From: Pedobacter cryoconitis
Lineage (GTDB): Bacteria > Bacteroidota > Bacteroidia > Sphingobacteriales > Sphingobacteriaceae
Direction: 5' to 3'
DNA length: 64,000 bases
Assembly (NCBI RefSeq): GCF_014207135.1
Contig: NZ_JACHCC010000016.1
Location: forward strand, 39,148-103,147
In this document: positions 35,063-45,056 of the stretch, in pieces
Layout of the letters: each line of letters opens with the position of its first letter
How positions within the stretch are numbered: the stretch's first letter is position 1
The notes under the pieces: generated by a model
Told to the model about the DNA's origin: nothing
The model's input: only the letters and a program-made list of their open reading frames with translations
The model's database searches: none
Made by a program: the position numbers and the translations under genes

Positions 35063-38000
35063 ATGAGAAAACTCTTACCATTACTACTATTGTTTTATTT
35101 TGCGCTCTTTTTGCCGGCAAAGCTTTATGCTCAGCTGGCCAGCTGGGATTTTACGGGGCAAGCTACTGTAGTTACATCTACAGCCAATGTCTATGATCCT
35201 GGTTTGTCTGCCGCCCCTAATTTAACCAGAGGGACTCTGGCTTCAGCTAGTGCCGGCGCAAACTCTTTCAGGACTACGGGCTTTAAAAATCTCGCGATTA
35301 GTGTAGCTAATCAGGCCTATTTTGAAGTGAAATTCACGGCTGCCACCGGGAAAAAGCTATCGCTGACTTCAATAGATGCCATATTTCAGGGGACAGCAAG
35401 TTTTTTTGCCAGTCCTGGGGTTGATAATCAGTTTGCCTATAGCCTTGACGGAACTAATTTTATATTAATTGGTTCACCTACAACGGTTACTACAGTAGGG
35501 GCGACGCCTAAATTTCCGACGATTAATCTTGCGGCAGTTTCCGTTTTACAGAATGTACCTTCCACTACGACTGTCACGCTGCGCTTTTATGCTAAAGGGC
35601 AAACAGCTACTGGTGGCTGGGGGTTCTTTTCGCCCGCATCAGGGACAAACGGGCTTACTGTCGGAGGTACTGTAACAGATGCAGGAGGTGCAGATACTAC
35701 GCCTCCGGTAAATACAGTGAATTATCCTAAGATCAATAACATTACAGCTACCTCAGTTGATCTGTTGAGTAATATCAATGAAGCAGGTACAACTTATTAT
35801 GTGTTAATTCCTGCTTCAGGGACAGCACCAACTACTGTTGCTCAGATCAAGGCAGGTCTGGATGGTAATAATAATGCAGCACTTCAGGCCGGATCATTTG
35901 CTAATACAGCTAATACTGATGCAACTAAAACCATTAATGGACTGACGGCTTCAACTGCTTATAAGGTCTATACAGTTTCTGCGGACGCGGTTCCGAATGT
36001 ACAGACTACATTCTCTTCGCTGAATGCGACTACAATCAGTTCGGTAGATCTGACCCCTCCGGTTAATACTGCTGGTTATCCAAAAACCAGTAATATTACT
36101 GCAACATCCATTGACCTGTTAAGTAATATCAATGAAGCGGGTATTACTTATTATGTGTTGCTTCCTGCTACAGGCACAGCACCTACAACTGCTCTGCAAG
36201 TTAAATCTGGTTTGGATGGAAATGGAAATGCAGCATTTAAGGCTGGCTCACTGATCAATACTGCTAATGCAGATGCTGCTACAACGATTAATGGATTAAC
36301 GGCTTTAACTGCTTATAAACTCTATGTTGCTGCTGCTGATGCGGCAACTGTGCCGAATCTTCAAAGTGCATTTGTTACGGTTAATGCAACTACAATTGGT
36401 TTGGGGGATGTGACTCCTCCGGTTAATACCGCAGGTTATCCTAAAACCAATAATATGACGACAACTTCAATTGACTTGTTAAGTAATATCAACGAAGCTG
36501 GTACAACTTATTATGTGTTGATTCCGGCAACAGGCACAGCACCGACAACCGCTGTACAGGTAAAAGCGGGTCTGGATGGGAATAATGCAGCTGCGCTTAA
36601 ATCGGGTTCTATATTGAACACTGCAAATACAGATGCTACCAGCACCATTAGTGGATTAACTGTTTCTACTGCTTATACTATCTATACTGTTTCGGCTGAT
36701 GCAGTGACGCCAGTACCAAATCTTCAGACTACCATCAGTACGCTGAATGTAAGTACCGCTAATCCTCCGCTGGTTAGTGCTCCCGTTATTATCAGTCAGT
36801 ATTATGAAGGTTTATCAGTTAATAAGTGGATTGAGTTAACAAACCTGAGCAGTAGTCCTGTGAATACTGCTTCTCCACAGTTAAAACTTGCTTTATATAA
36901 TATCTCGGGTGATGCGGGACCAATCAATATCACAGCAACGCCATCACAGACGATGAACCTGAATGTGATTATTCCACCATTCGGTACTGTGTTAATAGCG
37001 AATACCGGAAATGCTGGTGAAGTACCTTATCTGACGGTTGCCAGTGCAGCTCAGACGAATAACTCGGTCATCAATTTTAATGGAAATGATGGTATCACCC
37101 TGCTGGATGCCAATAATAATATCATCGATGCTTTCGGACAGGGCGTAAATGCAAAAGATGTGTCTTATGTCAGAAATCTTTCAGTAACTGCACCTAGTGC
37201 AACTTTTAATGCTGATGACTGGGCAAGAATACCTTTGGCTACCGTTCAAAATGCCATAGATGATGATGATCCTAACCGTTTAGGTGTTCATTTTCCACCT
37301 AACCTGCCTGCCTGTGCAGCCCCGGCAGTGGCTCCTTCAGCTTTAGTATTCAGTAATCTGAAAACAAATAGTATCACAGGTACCTTTACGGCTTCTACAG
37401 ATGCTAATGAATATCTGATCATCCGCAGTACCAATAGTACGTTAACGGCGTTTCCACAGGATGGAGTAAGTTATAATACTGGTGCTGCACTGGGTGGCGG
37501 GATTGTTTCCAGCCGTATTGTAACCAATACTTTTACAGATAATGGATTAACCAGTTCTACCAATTACTATTATTTCATTTTTCCATTAAATAATGTTTCC
37601 TGTACCGGTGGTCCAAAATATCTGACTACAGGTTATTTAACCGGAACTGCAACTACAAAAACACTGGCCGCCTGTATAACACCGGCAGATCAGCCAACTA
37701 ATTTTACAATCACTTCTTCCAACTATAATTTCATCCAGGGTAGTTATAACGCGGCAAGTAATGCAGATGAGTACCTGGTTGTGATGAGTACAAGTAATAC
37801 CCTTACTTCAAATCCACTTAACCAGACTGTGTATAATGTGGGTGATCAGTTAGGTGGTGGTATTGTTATCAAAAGGGGTACAGGCAATAGCTTTACAAGA
37901 AGCGGTCTGGCGCAGAATACGACCTATTATTTCTACCTGTTTTCATTGAACAGCAGCTGTGCAGGTGGTCCTTTATATCTGACAAGTGCGCCATTGACAG

Positions 38001-41000
38001 GCAGCCGGAAAACAGGGATTTTAGATGCGAATAACCTTAATTTCTATTACGGAAACTTACATAGTCACAGTAGTTATTCGGATGGAAATAAAGATGATAC
38101 AAAGAAAAAACCAGAAGATGATTATGCGTTTGCCAAGAACTCTATGAAAATGGATTTCCTGGGTATATCAGAGCATAACCATACGCAGGCAGGTATGTCA
38201 CTGGCTAACTGGCAGCCGGGTATTGATGCTGCAAAAAAGGCAACTACCTCTACATTCCTGGCGCTTCATGGGATGGAGTGGGGTGTAATCAGTGGTGGTG
38301 GACACGTGATTGTTTATGGTATTGATTCACTGATTGGATGGGAACCTGGAGAAAACCAGATTTATGTACCTAAGAGTACTTATACCGGGCCGAATGGTTT
38401 ATTCAGGATTATTAACCGTCATGGGCTGAATGCGATAGCTACCTTAGCTCACCCCAATACAACCGATTTCAATAATATTTCAGCTACTTATGATCTTAGT
38501 GCGGATAGTGCTATTGTAGGAGCAGCTTTAGAAAGCGGACCGGCATTTTCGACGAATATTACTTATTCAGATCCTGCTTCGTCTATGAGTTACTTAAGTT
38601 ATTATAACCGGATGCTGTCAAGGGGATATCACCTTGGGGCAACGATTGACCATGATAACCATAACCTGACCTTTGGTCGTCATACCCGTGCGAGGTTAGT
38701 TGTACTTGCTCCGGCACTGACAGAAAATGACTTGCTGGATGCGATTAAGAAAATGCGTTTTTACGCTTCAGAAGATTCTGCGGCAAAAGTGACGTTTTTA
38801 TTGAATAAACAACCTGTAGGTAGTGTATTTACTGGTGCTGGTGCTCCGGCGATATCAGTAAATGCGGCAACTACAAGTCCAGTAACCAGTATCAGGTTAT
38901 TATATGGAACACCTGGTAGTGGTGTAAACGCGGTTGAAGTGACTAACAGTGCTTCAGGAACATTAAGTTATACCCATGATGCACTGGCTAATCTGGCAAC
39001 AGGTTACTATTATGCTGATATTGTGGAAACAGATGGCAGCCGCATTATTACTTCTCCAATCTGGTATAGCCGTGACGACAGCTATGTCAAAAAAAATCAA
39101 ACAATTACATTTGCTCCAACCAGAAGTGTTACTTATGGTGATCCGGATTTAGATGCGGGTGCAACGAGTGATAATCCAAATACCAATATCACTTATGCTA
39201 GCAGTGATGTTAGCATTGCTACGGTAACAGACAATAAAATACAGCTTCTAAAAGCAGGTGTGGTTACCATAACAGCAAGTCAGGCCGGTGATGCTTTATT
39301 TAATCCTGCAACGAAACAGCAAGTATTAACCATATTGCCTAAACCTATAGTGGTTACTGCAGATGCAAGACAGAAGTTCTTTGGTGATCTAGATCCGATG
39401 CTGACTTATACGACTTCATCTCCACTGATTGGTACAGATATTTTTTCTGGCAGCCTAATCAGGGAAACGGGAGAAGAAACAGGAAATTATAATATCCTGG
39501 TAGGTAGTCTGTCTCTGGGTTCAAACTATGCACTTAATTATAAACCGGCAGTTCTACAAATCCTGGCAAGAGCAGCAGGTAGTATCAGCGGAACAACAAA
39601 TGTCGCGGTAAATGCACCGTCTCCGGTAATTACATTTACTGCTACCACCGGTACTGCACCATTTACTTTTACGTACCATATTAATAATGGGGCCGATCAG
39701 ACATTAACGGCTTCAGGAAATACGGTGACTGTAAATGTTCCGACAGCTACAGCTGGTACTTTTGTTTATACCCTGACTAAAATTACCGATGCAAACAGCA
39801 GTCAGACCCAAAATGTTTCTTCAACGGTTACAGTTAGTCCATTACCTGTGGCAATTATTTCCGGTACAGGAAGTGTTTGTGTAAATACCGGAGCCCCAGT
39901 GATTACTTTTACGGGTTCTAATGGTACAGCCCCTTATACTTTTACATACAATATCAATGGAGCGGCAGTACAAACTGTAACAACTACTACAGGTAATACT
40001 GTAACTGTTCAGGCGCCGGTAAATGTAGCTGGTTCTTTTGTTTACAGTCTGGTTAGCGTAAGTGATGCCAATACTTCGCAAACGCAAACAGGAAATGCGA
40101 CGATTACAGTCAATGCATTAGCAACTGCAAGTATTTCAGGTAATGCATCGGTTGTTGTAAATGCGACTTCACCTTTGATCACTTTCACGGGATCTAATGG
40201 TACAGCTCCATATACCTTTACTTATAACATCAATGGAGCAGCAGCTCAAACTGTGACAACAACAACTGGTAATACAGTAACAGTTCAGGTACCTACAGCT
40301 ACGTCAGGTTCTTATGTGTATAATCTACTTAATGTAAGTGATGCAAATTGTGGTCAGCCACAAACCGGAACTGCAACGGTAATCGTACAATCATTGCCTT
40401 TAGCAAATATCTCTGGTACTGGTAGTGTTTGTATGAATAGCGGATCTCCATTAATTACTTTCACAGGTTCTAATGGTACAGCACCTTATACTTTTACTTA
40501 CAATATCAATGGAGCAGCAACGCAAACTGTAACAACTACTACTGGTAATACAGTAACCGTTCAGGCGCCAGTTAATGTGGCCGGTTCTTTTGTTTATAAC
40601 CTGATTAATGTAAGTGATGCGAATACATCGCAGGCACAAACAGGGAATGCTACAATTACAGTCAATGCGTTAGCGACAGCTAGTATTTCAGGCAGTACTT
40701 CTGTTGGTGTAAATGTACCTTCACCGGTAATCACTTTCACTGGTGCAAAAGGAACAGCTCCATATACCTTTACTTATAATATCAACGGCGGAACGGCTAA
40801 AACTGTGACCACAACCACTGGTAATACGGTAACGGTTCAGGTACCTACAAATACACCAGGGTCTTATGCTTATAATCTGATTAGCGTAAACGATGCAAAT
40901 TGTGGTCAGCCGCAAACAGGAGCAGCAACTGTGATTGTACAATCACTTCCTTTAGCAAATATTTCAGGTACAACACAGCTTTGTGCGAATTCAGGAACTC

Positions 41001-41722
41001 CGGTGATTACTTTCACAGGTTCTAATGGTACAGCTCCATATACCTTTACTTATACGCTGAACGGAAGCCGTAAAACGATTACGGCTAATACTGCAGTAGC
41101 TACTGTAAGTGTTCCTGTTAATCAGCCGGGCGTATTTACTTACACGCTTTTAAGTGTTGCTGATGCTTATGCCAGCCAACCGCAAACTGGGAATGCAGTA
41201 GTAACTGTCAATGCTTTGCCGATGATTCAGATTGGAAGTGATAAACCTTTAAGTATATCTAAAGGTGATGTTATCCAGTTAACGGCATCAGGAGGAGCAA
41301 GGTACAGCTGGACAGGTAACGATGTGCTATCAGGACAAAATAGTCCTGTACTGACTATCAGACCAAAACAAAGTGGTACTTATACAGTAACAGTAAGTAA
41401 TGCCAGCGGCTGTAACACAAATCAGACAATCAATATTACAGTTTTAGATGATTACAAGCTGGAAGCTGGTACTGTAATTACACCAAACGGGGATGGTATC
41501 AATGATAAATTCGTGATTAAGAATATTGATTTATATCCTAACAATACACTGAGAATTTTTGATAAAACTGGTCGGGTGATTTATACCAGACAAGCTTATG
41601 CTAATGATTGGGATGGCACTTTAAACGGTAGTCCTTTAGCAGAAGGCACCTATTATTACATCCTTGATATGGGGCCTAACATCAAGAATTTTAAAGGTTA
41701 TATCAATATTATAAGAGACTAA
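35063..41722 (+). CDS. giant T9SS type-B cargo with a PHP metallohydrolase domain and repeated beta-sandwich domains
   Basis: A 2219-residue secreted protein; the start is ATG 35063, giving a signal peptide that ends KLYAQ. Domains in order: N-terminal beta-sandwich (about 24-205); three similar 118-120-residue FN3-like repeats (about 211-567); lamin-tail-like domain (about 570-747); two further FN3-like domains (about 750-990); PHP-type metal hydrolase (about 995-1260) with His1000, His1002 and Asp1007 in NLHSHSSYSDG and Glu1037, His1038 and His1040 in SEHNH; two Ig/MBG-like domains (about 1343-1505); six 90-92-residue repeats (1505-2053); and the gliding-motility-type C-terminal sorting domain (about 2135-2219, VITPNGDGINDKF). 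It should be exported by the type IX system. The hydrolase substrate is unknown; CehA/McbA-like phosphoesterases are the nearest group. The SprF partner follows after 10 bp. Confidence 0.85.
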   Translation: MRKLLPLLLLFYFALFLPAKLYAQLASWDFTGQATVVTSTANVYDPGLSAAPNLTRGTLASASAGANSFRTTGFKNLAISVANQAYFEVKFTAATGKKLSLTSIDAIFQGTASFFASPGVDNQFAYSLDGTNFILIGSPTTVTTVGATPKFPTINLAAVSVLQNVPSTTTVTLRFYAKGQTATGGWGFFSPASGTNGLTVGGTVTDAGGADTTPPVNTVNYPKINNITATSVDLLSNINEAGTTYYVLIPASGTAPTTVAQIKAGLDGNNNAALQAGSFANTANTDATKTINGLTASTAYKVYTVSADAVPNVQTTFSSLNATTISSVDLTPPVNTAGYPKTSNITATSIDLLSNINEAGITYYVLLPATGTAPTTALQVKSGLDGNGNAAFKAGSLINTANADAATTINGLTALTAYKLYVAAADAATVPNLQSAFVTVNATTIGLGDVTPPVNTAGYPKTNNMTTTSIDLLSNINEAGTTYYVLIPATGTAPTTAVQVKAGLDGNNAAALKSGSILNTANTDATSTISGLTVSTAYTIYTVSADAVTPVPNLQTTISTLNVSTANPPLVSAPVIISQYYEGLSVNKWIELTNLSSSPVNTASPQLKLALYNISGDAGPINITATPSQTMNLNVIIPPFGTVLIANTGNAGEVPYLTVASAAQTNNSVINFNGNDGITLLDANNNIIDAFGQGVNAKDVSYVRNLSVTAPSATFNADDWARIPLATVQNAIDDDDPNRLGVHFPPNLPACAAPAVAPSALVFSNLKTNSITGTFTASTDANEYLIIRSTNSTLTAFPQDGVSYNTGAALGGGIVSSRIVTNTFTDNGLTSSTNYYYFIFPLNNVSCTGGPKYLTTGYLTGTATTKTLAACITPADQPTNFTITSSNYNFIQGSYNAASNADEYLVVMSTSNTLTSNPLNQTVYNVGDQLGGGIVIKRGTGNSFTRSGLAQNTTYYFYLFSLNSSCAGGPLYLTSAPLTGSRKTGILDANNLNFYYGNLHSHSSYSDGNKDDTKKKPEDDYAFAKNSMKMDFLGISEHNHTQAGMSLANWQPGIDAAKKATTSTFLALHGMEWGVISGGGHVIVYGIDSLIGWEPGENQIYVPKSTYTGPNGLFRIINRHGLNAIATLAHPNTTDFNNISATYDLSADSAIVGAALESGPAFSTNITYSDPASSMSYLSYYNRMLSRGYHLGATIDHDNHNLTFGRHTRARLVVLAPALTENDLLDAIKKMRFYASEDSAAKVTFLLNKQPVGSVFTGAGAPAISVNAATTSPVTSIRLLYGTPGSGVNAVEVTNSASGTLSYTHDALANLATGYYYADIVETDGSRIITSPIWYSRDDSYVKKNQTITFAPTRSVTYGDPDLDAGATSDNPNTNITYASSDVSIATVTDNKIQLLKAGVVTITASQAGDALFNPATKQQVLTILPKPIVVTADARQKFFGDLDPMLTYTTSSPLIGTDIFSGSLIRETGEETGNYNILVGSLSLGSNYALNYKPAVLQILARAAGSISGTTNVAVNAPSPVITFTATTGTAPFTFTYHINNGADQTLTASGNTVTVNVPTATAGTFVYTLTKITDANSSQTQNVSSTVTVSPLPVAIISGTGSVCVNTGAPVITFTGSNGTAPYTFTYNINGAAVQTVTTTTGNTVTVQAPVNVAGSFVYSLVSVSDANTSQTQTGNATITVNALATASISGNASVVVNATSPLITFTGSNGTAPYTFTYNINGAAAQTVTTTTGNTVTVQVPTATSGSYVYNLLNVSDANCGQPQTGTATVIVQSLPLANISGTGSVCMNSGSPLITFTGSNGTAPYTFTYNINGAATQTVTTTTGNTVTVQAPVNVAGSFVYNLINVSDANTSQAQTGNATITVNALATASISGSTSVGVNVPSPVITFTGAKGTAPYTFTYNINGGTAKTVTTTTGNTVTVQVPTNTPGSYAYNLISVNDANCGQPQTGAATVIVQSLPLANISGTTQLCANSGTPVITFTGSNGTAPYTFTYTLNGSRKTITANTAVATVSVPVNQPGVFTYTLLSVADAYASQPQTGNAVVTVNALPMIQIGSDKPLSISKGDVIQLTASGGARYSWTGNDVLSGQNSPVLTIRPKQSGTYTVTVSNASGCNTNQTINITVLDDYKLEAGTVITPNGDGINDKFVIKNIDLYPNNTLRIFDKTGRVIYTRQAYANDWDGTLNGSPLAEGTYYYILDMGPNIKNFKGYINIIRD
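35693..36764 (+). repeat. three coding FN3-like repeats, 354-360 bp each
   Basis: Repeats begin at 35693, 36047 and 36407 (118- and 120-residue units), each opening with TPPVNT and carrying LLSNINEAG and KAGLDGN-like segments. They form a stalk-like array before the lamin-tail domain of the T9SS cargo. Confidence 0.85.
39575..41221 (+). repeat. six coding beta-sandwich repeats, 276-bp register, alternating A-B types
   Basis: Units begin at 39575, 39848, 40124, 40400, 40676 and 40952; the four middle units are exactly 276 bp (92 residues). Units 2 and 4 share QAPVNVAGSFVY and GNATITVNALA; units 3 and 5 share GSY.YNL, DANCGQPQTG and ATVIVQSLP. The array therefore grew by copying a two-unit (552-bp) block. 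Units 1 and 6 are more diverged caps. Confidence 0.88.
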
Positions 41723-41732
41723 TTTACAAGAC

Positions 41733-42650
41733 ATGAGAGTAATGAAATATATGAAGCAAATGGGTCGCGTTATCGTCTTCTTATTTGCAAATACAGTTTT
41801 ATTTTTAAACACAACCAAAGCACAGATCCAGCCATTAAATGCGCAGTACTTTCAGAACAAATATCTGACTAACCCATCTTTTGCGGGTATAAACAGTGGT
41901 TTGAATATCAACGGGAGCTTTCGCAAACAGTGGTCAAATATACCTGGTGCGCCAGTCACTCAGGGGCTGACTATTGATCAGCAGCTGAATAAGGTTGGTT
42001 TGGGTATCAATGTGTTTAATGAAAAAGCAGGAAGTATCCAGTTTACAAAGGCAGTAGCCACTTTTGCTTATCATCTGCCTGTAAACGGGGAAGATCAGCA
42101 GCTGAATTTTGGTGTTTCCTTTGGAACCAGTAAGGATAGATTTGATTTGAACGAGCTGCATAACAGTGATCCGAATGATCCGTCAATTGCACGTTTCAAT
42201 GACAGGGGTTATTACCTTGACGGGGATTTTGGTGTTTCCTATACCTCAAAAGGCCTGAATATTGAAGGTGCGTTGCCTAATTTGCGCTCTGTACTCAGAA
42301 AGGATGATTTAAGCTATGCAGATAAACCAACTTTTTATTCTGCGATCAGTTATAAATTTGCTCTGGGCAGTGGTTTGAATAGTGTTAATCTGGAGCCTAA
42401 GGGAGTATTCAGAGGGATCAAAAATTACAATAATTTATGGGATGCAGGGGCAAATGTGAGCTTCGCTGAAGATAAATTATATGTAATGGGGATGTATCAC
42501 AGTACCGAAAATGCAACCGTAGGAGTGGGAGTTAATTATTTGTCAAGCGTATATATTATGGCTTACTATAATACAGCAACTTCAGCTATTAAAGGTTATA
42601 CCGGAGGCGATTTTGAAATTAATGTCCGGTTTAATATCGGAAAGAAATAA
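41733..42650 (+). CDS. PorP/SprF-family type IX secretion membrane protein
   Basis: A 305-residue outer-membrane beta-barrel of the PorP/SprF family, needed to export or anchor type-B T9SS cargo. A signal peptide (about 1-33, ending NTTKAQ) is followed by the family start PLNAQYFQNKYLTNPSFAGI and repeated amphipathic strands. The C-terminus DFEINVRFNIGKK ends the last strand. Start could be the ATG three codons in (41742). It lies 10 bp after the giant cargo gene, the usual cargo-SprF order, and a strong terminator follows it. Confidence 0.92.
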   Translation: MRVMKYMKQMGRVIVFLFANTVLFLNTTKAQIQPLNAQYFQNKYLTNPSFAGINSGLNINGSFRKQWSNIPGAPVTQGLTIDQQLNKVGLGINVFNEKAGSIQFTKAVATFAYHLPVNGEDQQLNFGVSFGTSKDRFDLNELHNSDPNDPSIARFNDRGYYLDGDFGVSYTSKGLNIEGALPNLRSVLRKDDLSYADKPTFYSAISYKFALGSGLNSVNLEPKGVFRGIKNYNNLWDAGANVSFAEDKLYVMGMYHSTENATVGVGVNYLSSVYIMAYYNTATSAIKGYTGGDFEINVRFNIGKK

Positions 42651-42667
42651 ATCGTAGTATAGTTATG

Positions 42668-42705
42668 AAAAAGCCGGTTGATCTATGATCAACCGGCTTT
42701 TTTTA
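42668..42705. terminator. strong bidirectional intrinsic terminator
   Basis: Perfect 15-bp stem AAAAAGCCGGTTGAT (42668-42682) / ATCAACCGGCTTTTT (42688-42702), loop 5 nt, flanked by A and T tracts. It ends the T9SS cargo-sprF message and, on the other strand, coincides with the stop codon of the MORN-like gene. Confidence 0.92.
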
Positions 42706-43401
42706 TTTTGTCTGGATTACTCCGTCTTTGTATGTGATTATTTTATCAACCTTCATTGACGGTTCATAGATGTACTCTACTAAAATTCCGTTATTTGGAT
42801 TTCCATCCAGGCCGAAAATCATTTCTCCCAATAACTTACCGCCTGTATCATAAAATTTAGCCTTCAATTCAGCAAAATAAGACTCGGCTCTGATTCCATG
42901 TATATCTGTATCATATATAGTCTGTTTTACTCTTTCTTCACCCTCATAATCTATCGCAACATTAAAGAGTAAAGATTTGTTTTCATCATCCGGGTCCCCT
43001 TTGTACAAGAATGTGGTACGCTTGAGCTGGTCGCCATCTTTATTGGTTCCAGTGAATACTACTCTTCCTTTTTCATCATAGCCAGTACTTTTTCCATTCA
43101 ACTTACCCTTTTCAAAACGGGATTCTTCGGTAAGTCGTCCGTTTTCAGCGTAGTATTTCACAATACCCTCAAATTTATCTTCTGTCTGAGATAAGGACAG
43201 ACCCTCGGATTGTAGTTTACCAGATTTGTAGTAATCCTTAAAAAGATATTTTCCGTTTACGAGCTGTGGAAGCGGCCGGTAATAAACCATATTCTCTTTG
43301 TCGGTCTGTTCCCAGTCTGCATCGAAATATTTTATTTTTTCCTGTGAGAAGCAATTTGTTGTTAAAAATAAGAGGAAAAGGAGAGAAGTGACTTTTGTCA
43401 T
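42703..43401 (-). CDS. secreted YwqK/MORN-repeat-like protein
   Basis: A 232-residue protein with a signal peptide (about 1-19, ending NCFSQ). Several repeats of the form Y-x-x-G-K-L (KDYYKSGKLQSEG, KYYAENGRLTEES, STGYDEKGRVVFTG, KFYDTGGKLLGE) are of the MORN/YwqK type. Bacteroidota carry many such envelope proteins; some annotations call them YwqK antitoxins, but no toxin gene is adjacent, so a toxin-antitoxin role is not supported. It stands alone; the 173-bp gap upstream (43402-43574) shows nothing clear. Confidence 0.65.
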   Translation of the reverse strand: MTKVTSLLFLLFLTTNCFSQEKIKYFDADWEQTDKENMVYYRPLPQLVNGKYLFKDYYKSGKLQSEGLSLSQTEDKFEGIVKYYAENGRLTEESRFEKGKLNGKSTGYDEKGRVVFTGTNKDGDQLKRTTFLYKGDPDDENKSLLFNVAIDYEGEERVKQTIYDTDIHGIRAESYFAELKAKFYDTGGKLLGEMIFGLDGNPNNGILVEYIYEPSMKVDKIITYKDGVIQTK

Positions 43402-43574
43402 AGGATGAATAATAATTAAATTAATATCAGTAAATCTTTGTTAAATTCTTGAGTTTTTTTGCCCATTAGACAAGTATGCTGCAATTATACCGTAAATAAG
43501 TTGTAAAGGAAAAACAGAGCCTTAAACCTGTTTGTTTTTGAGTTCGGTATCGGGTGTAATACCCCGATATTCAA

Positions 43575-45023
43575 TTAATTATCAGATTGATTTCCTGGCC
43601 TGATCAGTTGTAACGCGAATTGTAGTTGGGTGTCCACACCCTTTTTGATATCTGTTGATTTTGGTTTGATTTCAAAATCGGGTTTTATGCCATGATAATA
43701 ACTTTGTTCACAGGGTAGGTGCAGCTCAACAAAGGAAATACCCAGATCCAGTTTGGAATTGGGCAGGGAGACGTAAGTATGATCAGCTACGAACTTAGTT
43801 GTTTGTGCTGGTTCTGTCCCGATGATTTTGCCGAATCCATTACATTTGAATAGGCCAGCAATGATCGCACCCCCTGAAAACGTATGATTGCTAGTCAGCA
43901 GATAGGTTTTTCCTTTGAATACGTTGGTTTTTAGGTGCGGCGTAACAGTGATCATCTCTTTGTGGTTGAATTTCAGATAATCTGCTACGATGCCATTTGG
44001 CTGGCTCATAATAAATGCTGAATCAACCGGATCACTGTGGTTGGGATCATGGCTAAGGTAGAGGTCCTTCAGGTCTTGGGTGATCTTGTATTTTATACCA
44101 GTGTAGAGTTGGTAAGGCTGGTTGGTCAGGTAATTAAACAGACTGTCTGCCATGCGCCCCCGTCCGCCGCCATTTTTGCGGATATCAATGATCAGGTTAG
44201 TAATATGGTTTTCCCTGATGACGCTGAAGGTGCTGTCCAGGAAGGTGTCAAATTCTTTGGTCTTAAACATCCTGTTGAAAGTTAGCAGGCCAGTAGTTCG
44301 ATCTATCATTTTAAATTCAAAATCACTTGCTGTTGTTGAAATGTCTGTCTTGAATTGTTCTTTGGTGATGCCAGAAACAGTTGTGGTTCCGATTTGCCCC
44401 GAAGGGTGCTTGTAGCGGATTTGATAACTTTTGTAGGCCCCATACTTAAACCAGTAGAGTTCGTTAAACAGCTGGGCATAGATATCATACAGCGGACTGA
44501 CATCATTGATCAGTGTGCGGAAATCGGCTGTGAGTGCTAAAGCTGTATGACCATTGATTGATAGTAACTGGTCGCCTTTTCGGATAGGTGAATGGTTCAG
44601 TGAATTATTCATTACGAAAATACCATCCTCGTTCATCATCACCATAATTGGGAACACCAGGCCTGTCTTCGTATATGCCTCATAATAGTTTGTTGGGGGA
44701 TCGATAATGGTGTGGCCATCGCGTAGGGCGGTTACCAGCTGGGAAACGATTACATAAAATTGTAGCCGGGTCAGGGGGTGGGTAATCTGCTTACTGATAG
44801 TTTGATACTTGCGAAAAAGCTCGGCTTTGGTAATGTATAAATAAGGATTGATGTGGTTTTCGTTTAATTTTTGATAAGTATAAGCCAGATCCTGTTTCAT
44901 TTGCAATACACTAAGCCGGTCGGTCGAATCACTAGTATTAGCCTGTCCATGGAATGAATAAGCGGTCAGAATTATAGTTACACAAACGTATTTAATAATC
45001 ACATTGGTAAAAAAAACTCTCAT
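43575..45023 (-). CDS. S41-family (C-terminal processing-like) serine peptidase
   Basis: A 482-residue exported peptidase; a signal peptide (about 1-29) ends near QANTS. An N-terminal helical part with TALRDGHT (about 95-102) leads to a PDZ-like region (KGDQLLSING) and the S41 catalytic core. LIIDIRKNGGGRGRMADSLF is the conserved strand-loop, and the nucleophile is Ser383 in NHTFSGGAII, with GTEPAQTTKF after it. It probably degrades peptides or envelope proteins in the periplasm. It is 33 bp downstream of the GH2 gene on the same strand, but there is no functional link I can see. Confidence 0.85.
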   Translation of the reverse strand: MRVFFTNVIIKYVCVTIILTAYSFHGQANTSDSTDRLSVLQMKQDLAYTYQKLNENHINPYLYITKAELFRKYQTISKQITHPLTRLQFYVIVSQLVTALRDGHTIIDPPTNYYEAYTKTGLVFPIMVMMNEDGIFVMNNSLNHSPIRKGDQLLSINGHTALALTADFRTLINDVSPLYDIYAQLFNELYWFKYGAYKSYQIRYKHPSGQIGTTTVSGITKEQFKTDISTTASDFEFKMIDRTTGLLTFNRMFKTKEFDTFLDSTFSVIRENHITNLIIDIRKNGGGRGRMADSLFNYLTNQPYQLYTGIKYKITQDLKDLYLSHDPNHSDPVDSAFIMSQPNGIVADYLKFNHKEMITVTPHLKTNVFKGKTYLLTSNHTFSGGAIIAGLFKCNGFGKIIGTEPAQTTKFVADHTYVSLPNSKLDLGISFVELHLPCEQSYYHGIKPDFEIKPKSTDIKKGVDTQLQFALQLIRPGNQSDN

Positions 45024-45056
45024 AATCTAAATATAAGCATTCCGGGCATAAAAAAA

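Noticed and set aside
39575..41221. Regular repeats as a possible CRISPR array
   Set aside because: Repeats are 276 bp, coding and in frame within one protein, with no short repeat-spacer structure.
42703..43401. YwqK-like gene as the antitoxin of a toxin-antitoxin system
   Set aside because: It has a signal peptide and MORN-like repeats, and no toxin-like gene is adjacent.
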